Source: a virus. From it: a DNA stretch of 64,000 bases. The notes under the pieces were generated by a model. It was not told the DNA's origin. It made no database searches and saw nothing but the letters and a program-made list of their open reading frames with translations. Where the stretch lies: the IMG/VR virus record IMGVR_UViG_3300028536_000015, positions 1 through 64,000 of that record. The stretch is one strand, 5' to 3'. A program made the translations under genes and the position numbers. This document shows positions 7,357-15,640 of this stretch, piece by piece (the first letter of the stretch is position 1; each line of letters begins with the position of its first letter).

Positions 7357-8159
7357 TGGATGTCATCCCTAGTTCTAATGCCATATTTTTCAATGGCAGT
7401 TTTTCTAGCTTCTATCGCGTCTTCCAAGGCGGCGAAACAGCCAAGGTCTATAGACTTACCCTCTATCTCAAGACGGGCACGGTATTTGTTACCATGCTTA
7501 CAGATACCGGAATAGCCAGTTTTGTTGCGAGGATTTAACCCCTTATTGTGGTTGTTCTCGCTCTTGGTAGCAACAATCAGATTTTCCCATCGGTTATCAT
7601 TGCGGATACCATTCTTATGGTCAATATCGTTTTCAGGCCACTGATCCGTCATGTAGAGAGATGCAAGTGTGTGCTCTAGATACTTCTTATAGTCGATGCC
7701 GATCGATCGATATCCGCCACCATGAGCACCACCAGCCCGTTCTCCAGGTTTGGCAACTGAATTGTGGACCCTCCAGGTGAAGTGGCCTGTCAGCGGCTCG
7801 TAATGGAGCAATGCTCGTAGGCGCTCTGCTGTCATCTCCTGAGACTTGATCTCATCCTGAGACTTGTCATGAACCCGGATATTGCTAATCCGATTATTGA
7901 GCTTATCCCCATCGATGTACTTGATGCGAGCGCACGGCCAATCACCATGGATGTAAGCCCATGCCACCTGCCCTGCGATATAGTTCACTCCATCAATCAT
8001 CAGCAGCACATATCCTAACTCGCTTATACGGCCAGCCCCTTGCCGACCATATTTACCATCTCGCCTACCACCACGACTGAGCCGTCTCGTAAAAATCCCG
8101 GTCTCGGGATCGTAGTGGAATAGCTCCTTAATCCGGTCTTGTGTTGGTCTTTCCTTCAT
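7353..8159 (-). CDS. HNH homing endonuclease with duplicated HNH/AP2 unit
   Basis: This 268-residue protein starts at the ATG at 8157-8159, preceded by GGAGAGGGAA; a GTG four codons upstream is less likely. It holds two successive HNH-type halves. The first (about 10-105) keeps the fold but has 'KYIDGDKLNNRISNI' in place of a proper HNH core. The second (about 115-268) has intact 'IDHKNGIRNDNRWENL' followed by Asn-His-Asn and an AP2-like DNA-binding region. Such free-standing enzymes cut phage DNA lacking the insertion and spread by repair. It lies directly after the capsid gene, a favoured insertion site. Confidence 0.85.
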   Translation of the reverse strand: MKERPTQDRIKELFHYDPETGIFTRRLSRGGRRDGKYGRQGAGRISELGYVLLMIDGVNYIAGQVAWAYIHGDWPCARIKYIDGDKLNNRISNIRVHDKSQDEIKSQEMTAERLRALLHYEPLTGHFTWRVHNSVAKPGERAGGAHGGGYRSIGIDYKKYLEHTLASLYMTDQWPENDIDHKNGIRNDNRWENLIVATKSENNHNKGLNPRNKTGYSGICKHGNKYRARLEIEGKSIDLGCFAALEDAIEARKTAIEKYGIRTRDDIQ

Positions 8160-8188
8160 TTCCCTCTCCACAGATTATCTATGAAGAG

Positions 8189-8217
8189 GTATTTAACTCC
8201 TAATGCATATATGTCAA
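8189..8217 (-). promoter_or_regulatory. Possible promoter of the HNH gene
   Basis: On the minus strand a perfect -35 hexamer TTGACA (8212-8217) is followed after 17 bases by AAATAC, about 30 bases before the HNH start. It lies between the capsid stop and the HNH gene. The -10 match is poor, so this is tentative. Confidence 0.35.
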
Positions 8218-8224
8218 GTACACA

Positions 8225-9139
8225 TCATGAAGTCGGGAAGGAGCCCCAAATGCTTCTCCAGTCGAAAAAGCCAAATGAGTAGCGCTGGTAACCCTTGACA
8301 AGGAGGTTATCTGTTGTAAATTCGACACTCATATCCATCTCATAAGGCTTGCGGTTCATGAAGATCAAGCCGTCGATGTTCGTAGTAATGAACCATGCGA
8401 ACGAGCTGGTCAGGTAGTCATTGACGATGAACCCTTCCTTGAAGGAGTCGTTCATGTCCTTGATAGCATTGATATCGTTCGTGGCAGTGCCGGGACGTAG
8501 CTCGCTGCGATAAAGACGGAGCGCAACGGGTTCCAATGCTACCGGGATGATGGTCTTCTTGGCGCGGGCGTAAATCTTCAGAGCCGCGTTGTCTCTCCAG
8601 GTAGACCTGATCTGAATACCCGCGTTCAGAAGTGAAGTCTCATTAAGATCGACCGCAACGCTCGGAGTGTTCGCAATCGTGGTTCCGTCGATCGGATGGT
8701 TTGGATCGAATAGGGCCTTGCCGTCGCCACCGACCGAAGGATTGTAAGTGGTGCCGCTATTCAGAACGTTCGCGGCGTAGATTTCTTCGGTCTGCGCAAA
8801 GGAGAACATCAGACCATCATTCGACGGTCCAAACTCTGACTTGTACAGATTGTCATCAATGGCCTTGCGTGTGATCGCGTAGCCAAGCCCGATCTCGTTG
8901 TGCTCTTGGTTGTAGACGAAGCGCTCACCAGCCGCATTGTCGAAGGAGGTCGGGCCGCCCTCCTGCTTCAACTGGGCAAGACCCAGATAACGCATAGAAG
9001 CGCGACGTTCGACCGCGTATTGCGAATTCGTCTGCTTGAAAATCTGAGGCCACTGACGCGGGATTTGATCGTATTTACCCGATATACCCCATAATCCTGG
9101 CAAAAGGAGGTCGCGGATTTGACTGAGTGCTACGGGCAT
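8225..9139 (-). CDS. Major capsid protein
   Basis: This 304-residue protein has the features of a capsid family related to the Mu gpT / HK97-fold group. An N-terminal arm is followed by 'YAVERRASMRYLGLA' and 'FDNAAGERFVYNQEH', then 'EIGLGYAITRKAIDDNLYK', 'FAQTEEIYAANVLN' and a 'GKALFDPNHP' loop, with the last 100 residues forming the A-domain-like region ending RSIWGSF. Length and place just after scaffold and decoration genes fit. It assembles into the icosahedral shell. Confidence 0.88.
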   Translation of the reverse strand: MPVALSQIRDLLLPGLWGISGKYDQIPRQWPQIFKQTNSQYAVERRASMRYLGLAQLKQEGGPTSFDNAAGERFVYNQEHNEIGLGYAITRKAIDDNLYKSEFGPSNDGLMFSFAQTEEIYAANVLNSGTTYNPSVGGDGKALFDPNHPIDGTTIANTPSVAVDLNETSLLNAGIQIRSTWRDNAALKIYARAKKTIIPVALEPVALRLYRSELRPGTATNDINAIKDMNDSFKEGFIVNDYLTSSFAWFITTNIDGLIFMNRKPYEMDMSVEFTTDNLLVKGYQRYSFGFFDWRSIWGSFPTS

Positions 9140-9152
9140 AGAGACCTACTCC

Positions 9153-9776
9153 TTAGATGCCGGTCAGGTTAGATCGGTCGAAGTTATTCGGAGCGACCAC
9201 AAGGATATTGCCGGCACTGGTGTTATCAGTGCCGTTAACGCCCGGAGGTGCGTAGTTCGAATAAAAATCGTAGATACGGAAGGGAAGAGAAGAGCCGGTA
9301 ACCACCACACCAGAGGAGGGGTTCAGAGATACGTTGGATACTCCGCTCAAAGTGTTCCCTAGCGAGGAAACAGCAGCAGTAAATCCAATGTTCAAACCAA
9401 TCTGGCTGGCCGAAAGAGTGGCGACCGTCGAGCACTGCGCAATGTAGAGCATCTCTGTATCAGTGCAGCACCAGCCCTTTACGTCGTTGGTGCCCGACGT
9501 GGTCGCGACCGATCCTGGGAAATATGGCGAGAACACAATGCGGTTCACAGACGCGTTGTAATATTCGCAGCCCATGAAGATGCCGCGAATTTGCTGAGTA
9601 CCGGAAGCCGGTAGGGTTACATAAGGACCGGTGGTCGAAGTCGCGATCGGATCACCAGTGAAGTACAAATTGGGATCGGACGACGCGATGACTACGGTCT
9701 CAAAGCCCGCAGTCGGGGCGCCACCGTCAAGGCGGCGAAGCTGACGAAAACCAAAGGGCGCTGGGGTATTTGCCAT
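9153..9776 (-). CDS. Head decoration or stabilisation protein
   Basis: This 207-residue protein begins MANTPAPFGF, the hallmark start of a group of phage head proteins encoded next to the major capsid gene. It continues with a 'YFTGDPI' strand, a central 'IRGIFMGCEYYN' segment and Ser/Thr-rich beta strands. Its place one step before the capsid gene suggests that it binds the outside of the shell or stabilises it. The exact role is inferred. Confidence 0.7.
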   Translation of the reverse strand: MANTPAPFGFRQLRRLDGGAPTAGFETVVIASSDPNLYFTGDPIATSTTGPYVTLPASGTQQIRGIFMGCEYYNASVNRIVFSPYFPGSVATTSGTNDVKGWCCTDTEMLYIAQCSTVATLSASQIGLNIGFTAAVSSLGNTLSGVSNVSLNPSSGVVVTGSSLPFRIYDFYSNYAPPGVNGTDNTSAGNILVVAPNNFDRSNLTGI

Positions 9777-9951
9777 TTTGCGATAGCTCCTTTTGCGTAT
9801 CCAGGACCATCCTGGTTACGTCAAACGTCAGAAAGCGATCAACGCTTTTCCGACAGAGCCATCACGGCGCGTGATGGTGGTGGTTTTGGCAGCGCGCCAA
9901 GCCCGATATCGAGCTGTAATTCGTCACACTTACGACAGAATTATATTACCG
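9777..9951 (-). promoter_or_regulatory. Hairpin-rich leader before the capsid genes
   Basis: This 175-base gap lies upstream of the decoration and capsid genes and contains four consecutive perfect inverted repeats: CCAGG/CCTGG (9801-9815), AAAGCG/CGCTTT (9834-9850), CCATCAC/GTGATGG (9860-9878) and TTGGC/GCCAA (9886-9900). It is by far the longest gap in the left structural operon. It may contain a promoter, a partial terminator or mRNA-stabilising hairpins that raise capsid expression. Confidence 0.55.
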
Positions 9952-10116
9952 TCAAGCCTTGTTGCGTTTAAATAGCTCGCACCAATAGCTTTTTTCGATC
10001 TCTCCAATAACTAACGTACACTTCCCTCCAGGGATATAATGAGCGCAGATACCGCAATGCGCCTTCCTCATTCCCTGGGAGTAATCAACATCATCCTTAT
10101 GATGGGTCGGCTTCAT
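9952..10116 (-). CDS. 54-residue four-cysteine phage protein
   Basis: This gene was read directly: ATG at 10114-10116, two bases after the preceding stop, and TGA at 9952-9954. The product has a 'HCGICAHYIPGGKCTLV' centre and a 'YWCELF' end, giving Cys spacing C-x2-C-x8-C-x12-C. The same spacing is seen in a small conserved phage family that resembles high-potential iron-sulfur or zinc-binding miniproteins. Metal binding is likely; the role is unknown. Confidence 0.7.
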   Translation of the reverse strand: MKPTHHKDDVDYSQGMRKAHCGICAHYIPGGKCTLVIGEIEKSYWCELFKRNKA

Positions 10117-10118
10117 TA

Positions 10119-10649
10119 TTATTCTTCAGGAACCCTCAAAAGAGGCTCATAGCTCTTGTTGATCTTATTGGAGTTGAGCGCAGTGCGATGCTGGCCATCT
10201 AGTGTTACGTTAACATCACCGCCACGAAGCTGCTGTTCCTTGATCCAGACCTGTTCGCGGGCCTTCTTCTTGTCGTGCGCCAGCGCCATTTTGGTATATT
10301 CAGCAGGTCGCTCCATCAGAACAAGACCCTCGACATTGATCTCGCCCTCATAGCCCTTGGGCATCCAAACGCCATCGTGGCGCCTGGATGGAACCGGCAT
10401 CCAGCCCTTGCGCTCGAACCGAGCCCGGCGCTGAGGTTGGTGCTGGCCGAAGATACTATCCGTGACCCACTGGTAGGTCATGCCGTCCGGGATCATCTCA
10501 GGACCAACCTTGAGCCGATCTTCATCTTCATCAACCACGTAAACGAAGTCATCCGGAAGACGAGAAGTGGCCTTCGGGCGAAGGTCGATCTTCTCCTTGT
10601 TCTTGGCTCCAGGAGGCCGACCGCGACGCTTGGGTTCTTCAGTTGTCAT
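10119..10649 (-). CDS. Conserved phage head-region protein
   Basis: This 176-residue protein opens with an AT-hook-like RRGRPPGAKNKEK and continues with 'YQWVTDSIFG', 'FERKGWMPVPSRRHDGVWMPKGYEG' (about residues 78-102) and 'GLVLMERPAEYTKMA'. This order (a Trp-Val helix, GW.PVP..RH.G, then L.ERP) recurs in proteins encoded between scaffold and capsid genes of related phages. It is probably a virion assembly factor. The gene overlaps the scaffold gene by 11 bases. Confidence 0.65.
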   Translation of the reverse strand: MTTEEPKRRGRPPGAKNKEKIDLRPKATSRLPDDFVYVVDEDEDRLKVGPEMIPDGMTYQWVTDSIFGQHQPQRRARFERKGWMPVPSRRHDGVWMPKGYEGEINVEGLVLMERPAEYTKMALAHDKKKAREQVWIKEQQLRGGDVNVTLDGQHRTALNSNKINKSYEPLLRVPEE

Positions 10650-11715
10650 AGTAGCCTTCTTCCTTCATCTCATTAAGGCGCATCAGGTTCCGGGCGTACT
10701 CTTGTGGAGAGATGCCTGAAATCGCCGCTGCTTCCTGCTGCTTGATGCTCAGCTTGATCTTCGAGGAACTGGGCTTGCCGCTATTGGTCGGAGCATCCCT
10801 GGATACTGGTGCTGACACTAGCGTTCTCCTTGCGGTCTGACGGCGGGAGACGGGCTCGCTCTCCTCCTCGTCATCTTCATCGATCTCTTCCTCAGTCTCT
10901 GAGTAGCCAAGGCGATCTTCCAAGTACTGAAAATACTTCTTCGACCCAGGAGTAAATCCCTTATCTTCCGCTTCCACATGGGCACCTTGAAGCCTCATAT
11001 TTTTGCGTTGATCGGTCCAGGCGTCTGGATGAGTTTTCAGCCATTCCTTCTGGCTTGGCAGCAAGGCTGAATTAGCGTCAATCTGTTGTTCCACGCTAAG
11101 ACGCTGCGCAGGAGGAGGATTGCGCTTTAGTTCCTCAGCCTTGGCGACAGCATTGGCTTTTCGTTGCTCAAGGATATTCTTGCCATCCTCAAGCTGGATG
11201 ATCTTGGCCTCAGCCCTGGCAATACGCTTCTGGGCATCCGTGGCGGCCCTATGATCACCATTTGTGAGGGCGCCCTCAAGATCGCGCTGTGCCCCTTCGG
11301 ACTCGCTCTCAGCCGCGCCCATGGCGGTCAGGACTGATTGATACTCCGCTTCTTCGGCGCGCGTGAGATAACCACTCGACTCGCGCTGGGCTTCCTGGAG
11401 ACGGGTCTGGGCTTCGGCCTGCTGCCTCTGGGTCTCGATCTGAACCTTGCGGCCTTCTTCGATCGCAGCCCGCATATCCTCAAGTTGCTTCTTGAGATCG
11501 CTGGTTTCGGCGACACGAGCTTCCTCTTCCGCCTTCTTATGACGGCGATACTCGCGAGCGGCTTCTTTCTTGGACTCTTTTTGAGCGTCCGTATCCGTAG
11601 CAAGTTCCGCAAAAGAGTCCGCAGGATTACTCTCTTCGGTAACTACGGGATCATAGTCGATCTCCACCTCAACATCCTGAGGCTCTTTGTCTCTCGGAGG
11701 CTTAATGCGGGGCAT
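10639..11715 (-). CDS. Capsid scaffolding-like coiled-coil protein
   Basis: This 358-residue protein is highly charged, with an acidic N-terminus, a long heptad-rich Glu/Ala/Gln/Arg coiled coil (about 55-210) and an acidic linker EEEIDEDDEEE. Its basic C-terminal helix, KQQEAAAISGISPQEYARN, is followed by LNEMKEEGYYDN. This design, with a coiled-coil body and a conserved C-terminal helix that could dock on the shell, is what internal scaffolds have. It lies between portal and capsid genes, the usual place for a scaffold. Confidence 0.7.
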   Translation of the reverse strand: MPRIKPPRDKEPQDVEVEIDYDPVVTEESNPADSFAELATDTDAQKESKKEAAREYRRHKKAEEEARVAETSDLKKQLEDMRAAIEEGRKVQIETQRQQAEAQTRLQEAQRESSGYLTRAEEAEYQSVLTAMGAAESESEGAQRDLEGALTNGDHRAATDAQKRIARAEAKIIQLEDGKNILEQRKANAVAKAEELKRNPPPAQRLSVEQQIDANSALLPSQKEWLKTHPDAWTDQRKNMRLQGAHVEAEDKGFTPGSKKYFQYLEDRLGYSETEEEIDEDDEEESEPVSRRQTARRTLVSAPVSRDAPTNSGKPSSSKIKLSIKQQEAAAISGISPQEYARNLMRLNEMKEEGYYDN

Positions 11716-12134
11716 TAGTAAACCATCTCCGGTCTGGGAATGATCAGTTTGACGCTGGTATCGACCAGCATTCTACAGGGGCGCTCACCGACTTTAAGCT
11801 GCCATCCATCCCCTGGACGGAAGACAACCCAATCGCCAATCTGGGCGCGCTGCTCGCCGAACTCCATGTCAGCGGTACTCACAAAAGCAGCGGGACCGCA
11901 TTTCAGGACCAATCCAACCTTGCCCTGATAGTCATCTTCCTTGCGGGTATTGTCCGTCAGAATGATGCCGCCCTTGGTCTTTTCGGGACGCTTCCAGATA
12001 CCTACGAGTATCTGATTATACATCACGTCAACTTCAGAGATGTCACCGACTTCATTGAATATCTGAAATTTATCTTCCTCATCGGGGTGATAAGGAGGAG
12101 GAGCGGCGGCGACCCAAGCTCTAACTTTCCCCAT
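11715..12134 (-). CDS. GroES-like (Cpn10) co-chaperonin
   Basis: This 139-residue protein carries the Cpn10 beta-barrel signature: 'RPEKTKGGIILTDNTRKEDDYQG' (about 49-71), a mobile-loop-like segment, then 'KVGLVLKCGP', 'IGDWVVFRPGDGW' and a closing 'CRMLVDTSVKLII'. Phage GroES homologues such as T4 gp31 cap host GroEL to fold the capsid protein. Placement between portal and scaffold genes supports such a role. The 30-residue N-terminal extension is not typical of host GroES. Confidence 0.75.
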   Translation of the reverse strand: MGKVRAWVAAAPPPYHPDEEDKFQIFNEVGDISEVDVMYNQILVGIWKRPEKTKGGIILTDNTRKEDDYQGKVGLVLKCGPAAFVSTADMEFGEQRAQIGDWVVFRPGDGWQLKVGERPCRMLVDTSVKLIIPRPEMVY

Positions 12135-12143
12135 TTTGTACCT

Positions 12144-12326
12144 TTACGTCCTCATGATCTCATCATCGATCTGTTCGCAGATAGCGATAACATCTCGGAT
12201 GCACTGAAAGTATCCCATCTGTCTCATATAATCATCTTGTGTCAAGACAGTCTGGGTAATAACTTCCGTTCTAGTTCTCTTTAACTCATCTAAACGTTTG
12301 AATAGCTCATTCTCAAAGTTGTTCAC
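12144..12326 (-). CDS. Small helical phage protein
   Basis: This 60-residue, probably all-helical protein has an initial 'NELFKRLDELKRTRTEV' helix and a C-terminal 'GYFQCIRDVIAICEQIDDEI' helix. Similar helical miniproteins accompany portal genes in related phages. Its start overlaps the preceding stop by four bases. Function unknown. Confidence 0.6.
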   Translation of the reverse strand: MNNFENELFKRLDELKRTRTEVITQTVLTQDDYMRQMGYFQCIRDVIAICEQIDDEIMRT

Positions 12327-12784
12327 TTTGACTTCTTCCCAGCCTGTTGAAGACGGGCAACTCCTGTTGCTTGACCAGCATCAGGAATGCGACCGCCAGA
12401 GGCACGCTTAATACCTCCTCCACGCTTCTGCATGGGCATCCCAGGCATGCCTCCTCCAGGAGGAGGAGCGCCCAGGGGAGATGCCGGGGCTGGCGAGGGG
12501 GAGGGCATACCAGCCCCGGCTTGCATCGCGGCCATATCGTCCGGAGAGGGAGTCGCCGGGGGAAGACCGCGAGCAATCGATGATTTATGCTTTCCACTAT
12601 GATGCTTGGCACGACCACCACGCGCCAAGGCATGAGGATGATCCTTGATCTCCATCACGTCGGAATGAGAACTGTCTACGTGACCGTATCCCTTCGTATC
12701 AAGATTCTTGACGGAGCCACCCTTATGGATGGAGCCCATCTTGCTCTTGCCAGATTTATGCGCTTGGTGCTTGAAGGGATGCAT
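12323..12784 (-). CDS. His/Lys/Pro-rich virion-region protein
   Basis: This 153-residue protein has a basic N-terminus rich in His, Lys and Ser (1-75), then a Pro/Met/Gly-rich linker (about 80-125) and a basic GGG tail ending QQAGKKSK. It looks largely disordered. Such low-complexity proteins lie near portals in this phage group. No enzymatic motif is seen. Confidence 0.55.
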   Translation of the reverse strand: MHPFKHQAHKSGKSKMGSIHKGGSVKNLDTKGYGHVDSSHSDVMEIKDHPHALARGGRAKHHSGKHKSSIARGLPPATPSPDDMAAMQAGAGMPSPSPAPASPLGAPPPGGGMPGMPMQKRGGGIKRASGGRIPDAGQATGVARLQQAGKKSK

Positions 12785-13001
12785 GTTTCATAACCTCTTT
12801 AACAGCGTTAATGGGTTGGCTATCGCCGTGCAGTTGATCCCCAACAAACCATTTCAGGTGAACTTCTTGTTGGTCGCAGCCTACAACCGTCATGTCAGGG
12901 CTGCCGCTTTTCAATTGGACTATATCACCAGCTTTATACCTTGGGGCGAATTTTGTAAAAACCAGAAGGTTAGTTCCCAGCACTTCTTTAACTTCGGCCA
13001 T
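12756..13001 (-). CDS. DUF2158-like small protein
   Basis: This 81-residue protein contains 'YKAGDIVQLKSGSPDMTVVGCD' (about 22-43) and then 'VHLKWFVGDQL', which follow the YodC/DUF2158 pattern (GD-x-V-x-LKSG-x-P-x-MTV, then WF). The family forms a small beta-barrel of unknown function. The 3' end overlaps the downstream gene by 29 bases. Confidence 0.7.
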   Translation of the reverse strand: MAEVKEVLGTNLLVFTKFAPRYKAGDIVQLKSGSPDMTVVGCDQQEVHLKWFVGDQLHGDSQPINAVKEVMKHASLQAPSA

Positions 13002-13003
13002 AA

Positions 13004-15631
13004 TCAGTCTCCCTTTGATGCAGGCTTAGGCTTGGCTTTAATTGCTTCTATCTTAGCGTCATTGTTCATGCCCGCAATGTGCGCTTTGTTGGCCTCTTGA
13101 AGCGTGGCCATATGCGCCTCATGGGCATGATCGCGCGCCTGCTGAATATGATCAGATTGAATGGATTGCAGATGTTGGTTCTGATCCGATTGTAATTCCT
13201 GCTGATGCTGATGATGTTGCATCAAGAGTTGGACCGCATTCTGCATGGTCTCCTGGCCACCGCTGTCATCCTGACTATGGATAAGGCGCTCTTCCAGAAG
13301 CTTAAGACGCTCCAGAACGATCTTCATCTGCTCTACACGCTCGCGTGAGGCACGATCAGCCGCCTTGTCCTGAGAGGACATCTTCTGGATTTCCATCTTG
13401 AGCTGCATCTGCATAATATTGGATTGCTGAGCTTGCTGATTGGCCTGCTGTTTGGCCTGCGCGGCAACCATGCCTGGATCAGGCGGGGCAGGTGCAGGCG
13501 TGGCGCGGAACAGTCCCTGTGGGTCTATGCCAGCAATCCGCATGGTGCGGACATCAACTGCAATCGGGTCATAAAGAGCTGGCTTGGCAGCAGAAAGAGT
13601 CTGGATGACCGCAGCCTTCGCGATCCTGTGCATGCTGGTTGGATTGTTCGGATCGGCTACGGGAACAAGATTAGCGTCATTGAGCGCTTTGAGGAATTGC
13701 TGCTTCTTCCACGGCATCGCCGGGTGGTTATTGAAACGCCAAAAGGCTTCCGGGTCTTCCTTAAAACGCTCCTTAAGAAGCTTGAACTCGCGCAATTGGG
13801 CGTCGTGTAACCTTTTGTGAACCGCATCCATTACTTTCGTTGCCTGCTCGATCAGAGCCAAGGTGGTTCCAACCGGAGCGTCTTGCTTGCCCTCACCGAT
13901 ATTCACATCAGCAGCGCCACCTGCCCGCTGTCCGACTTCTTCCACATGCTGAATGAACTGAACAAAGGCAGCACCGACATCCTTGTACGGCATCGGCATC
14001 ACGGCCTGACCGATCGGCATGCCGCCGGTATCCAAACCAATTCCAGTACCCGGAGCCACGCGGAATTGGTTGGTTAGCTGCCGTCCGAATTGCTTCTGAT
14101 AGACGAACCCAGGGAAGTTCGCGAACATGCCCGCATCGAGGATTTCTCGCCATGCTGCCGTCAAAGCCGCCGTGGTGTTACCCAGGATGTTGATAAGACC
14201 GATGCCATAGAAGCCCATGGCGTTTACGAAGGGGAAACTTACGAAGTACTCTTTCGCGATAGCGAGCTTGTCTTTTTCTTCCCAATTGCGCCGTACCTGA
14301 AGGACCTTGCGGCTTTCTTTGTGGATCGTGACCACATAGGGAACGTGTAGACCGGTCACCTTGCCTTTATTTTTGTGCTCGAAACCATCGATATCAAGCT
14401 CGCAATAGCACTCGTAAATCTCATGCTCGGCATCCTGGGGGCGCTGGGCCAGAGGCACGACACCCGTTATTTCGTTCTTGATCTGATCGACAGGAGAGGG
14501 CTGAAGATAAGAGGGAGCGGGCATGATATCCGTATCACGATAAGCTCCGACAATCTGCATCAGCTTAAGCGTTCTGGGACGCATCTTGATGATGTGCGTA
14601 ATGCGACCGCAGTTATCCAAATCAGTCGCTGAATTGTTAACGACAAGGTCTTCAGCATTAACACTTTCCGATACGGGTCTACGTCTCAAAGGACAGTTAT
14701 AGACCTTCTTAAATCCCTGGCCGCCAGCGCCAACCCAAAACAGCATGCGATCCGTATCGGGCACGTATTCAGTCGCGACCGCTGTCAGATAGTGATTGAA
14801 GTCTGTTTCGAGCGCCATGGCCAGTTCGTCCGCTGGGTCATTTTGACCATCGGGAATAGCCGGTGACGGGGGCTGCATCATGCCAGTCGGCGCCGCAGAC
14901 GGTGGGGACGGCGGCGCCGATCCTTCAGGGGCGGGCATGCTCGGTGGAGGTGCCGGGGGTCCCGGAGGTGCAGGAGGAGGGGGAGTCCCAGGCGCTGGCG
15001 GCCCTTGCACTGGCTGGCCTTGCAAGGGATTTCCCATCGGTGGACCGCCATTATGTCCCATTTGAGGCGGGGGAGCTGGTGGAGGCGTCGGAGGAGCTTG
15101 CGGCACTGCCTGCTTCGGTCCGAGCGTATTATCGTTCCGAACCTTAACAGGGCCGCCAGCAGGAAGCAGTTCGCCACGGGCATTTGCCTGAAATCTCAAT
15201 ACCGTATCGGCGAGAAGAGGATGCCTGACCTTGGAAATGCCGCCATCGGTACTCACCTCACCGGTCGGGATTTCGAGCTTAAACCCAAGCAGTTCGATCC
15301 CACGCGCGCGCGTTTCTAGCCAGTCCTTGCGTGATTGGATGTCGATTTCGACACCTTCAAGTATCTCGGTAGCGATGCGCTGAAGCTCGCCTTCATCGAT
15401 ATCATCTGCAAGGTTTCTATAAAAATCGTTCTTATCGTCCTCATTTTCGACAGATTTCGGTGCAAAATCGAAGGTAATGGAACCGTCTGAGTTCTTGGTT
15501 TGCTGAACGCCATTCGTAGGTTTCGACTGATCATCCTGGTTGAAATGACTCAAATCCAAAGTAATCGGAGAGGCAAAGGGATTGCCTCCAGGAGGTTGGG
15601 TAACATTTAGCGGGTCTAAGTGATTTGCCAT
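13004..15631 (-). CDS. Portal protein with proline-rich insertion
   Basis: This 875-residue protein has an acidic N-terminal helix, 'RKDWLETRARGIELLG' (about 101-116) and 'HPLLADTVLRFQANARGELLPAGG'. A 90-residue Pro/Gly/Met linker follows (about 172-262), then the clip/wing core with 'DFNHYLTAVATEYVPDTDRML' and 'GGQGFKKVYNCPLRRRPVSES'. The C-terminal third is a long coiled coil rich in Gln/His (about 750-850). It has the size and order of P22-like portals, whose dodecamer forms the DNA channel. The polyproline insertion is unusual. It lies ten bases from the terminase gene. Confidence 0.82.
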   Translation of the reverse strand: MANHLDPLNVTQPPGGNPFASPITLDLSHFNQDDQSKPTNGVQQTKNSDGSITFDFAPKSVENEDDKNDFYRNLADDIDEGELQRIATEILEGVEIDIQSRKDWLETRARGIELLGFKLEIPTGEVSTDGGISKVRHPLLADTVLRFQANARGELLPAGGPVKVRNDNTLGPKQAVPQAPPTPPPAPPPQMGHNGGPPMGNPLQGQPVQGPPAPGTPPPPAPPGPPAPPPSMPAPEGSAPPSPPSAAPTGMMQPPSPAIPDGQNDPADELAMALETDFNHYLTAVATEYVPDTDRMLFWVGAGGQGFKKVYNCPLRRRPVSESVNAEDLVVNNSATDLDNCGRITHIIKMRPRTLKLMQIVGAYRDTDIMPAPSYLQPSPVDQIKNEITGVVPLAQRPQDAEHEIYECYCELDIDGFEHKNKGKVTGLHVPYVVTIHKESRKVLQVRRNWEEKDKLAIAKEYFVSFPFVNAMGFYGIGLINILGNTTAALTAAWREILDAGMFANFPGFVYQKQFGRQLTNQFRVAPGTGIGLDTGGMPIGQAVMPMPYKDVGAAFVQFIQHVEEVGQRAGGAADVNIGEGKQDAPVGTTLALIEQATKVMDAVHKRLHDAQLREFKLLKERFKEDPEAFWRFNNHPAMPWKKQQFLKALNDANLVPVADPNNPTSMHRIAKAAVIQTLSAAKPALYDPIAVDVRTMRIAGIDPQGLFRATPAPAPPDPGMVAAQAKQQANQQAQQSNIMQMQLKMEIQKMSSQDKAADRASRERVEQMKIVLERLKLLEERLIHSQDDSGGQETMQNAVQLLMQHHQHQQELQSDQNQHLQSIQSDHIQQARDHAHEAHMATLQEANKAHIAGMNNDAKIEAIKAKPKPASKGD

Positions 15632-15640
15632 TAAATAGCC

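Noticed and set aside
14863-15147. Plus-strand open frames opposite the portal proline-rich region
   Set aside because: The repeated CCN/GGN codons keep several frames open by chance; no start context or similarity.
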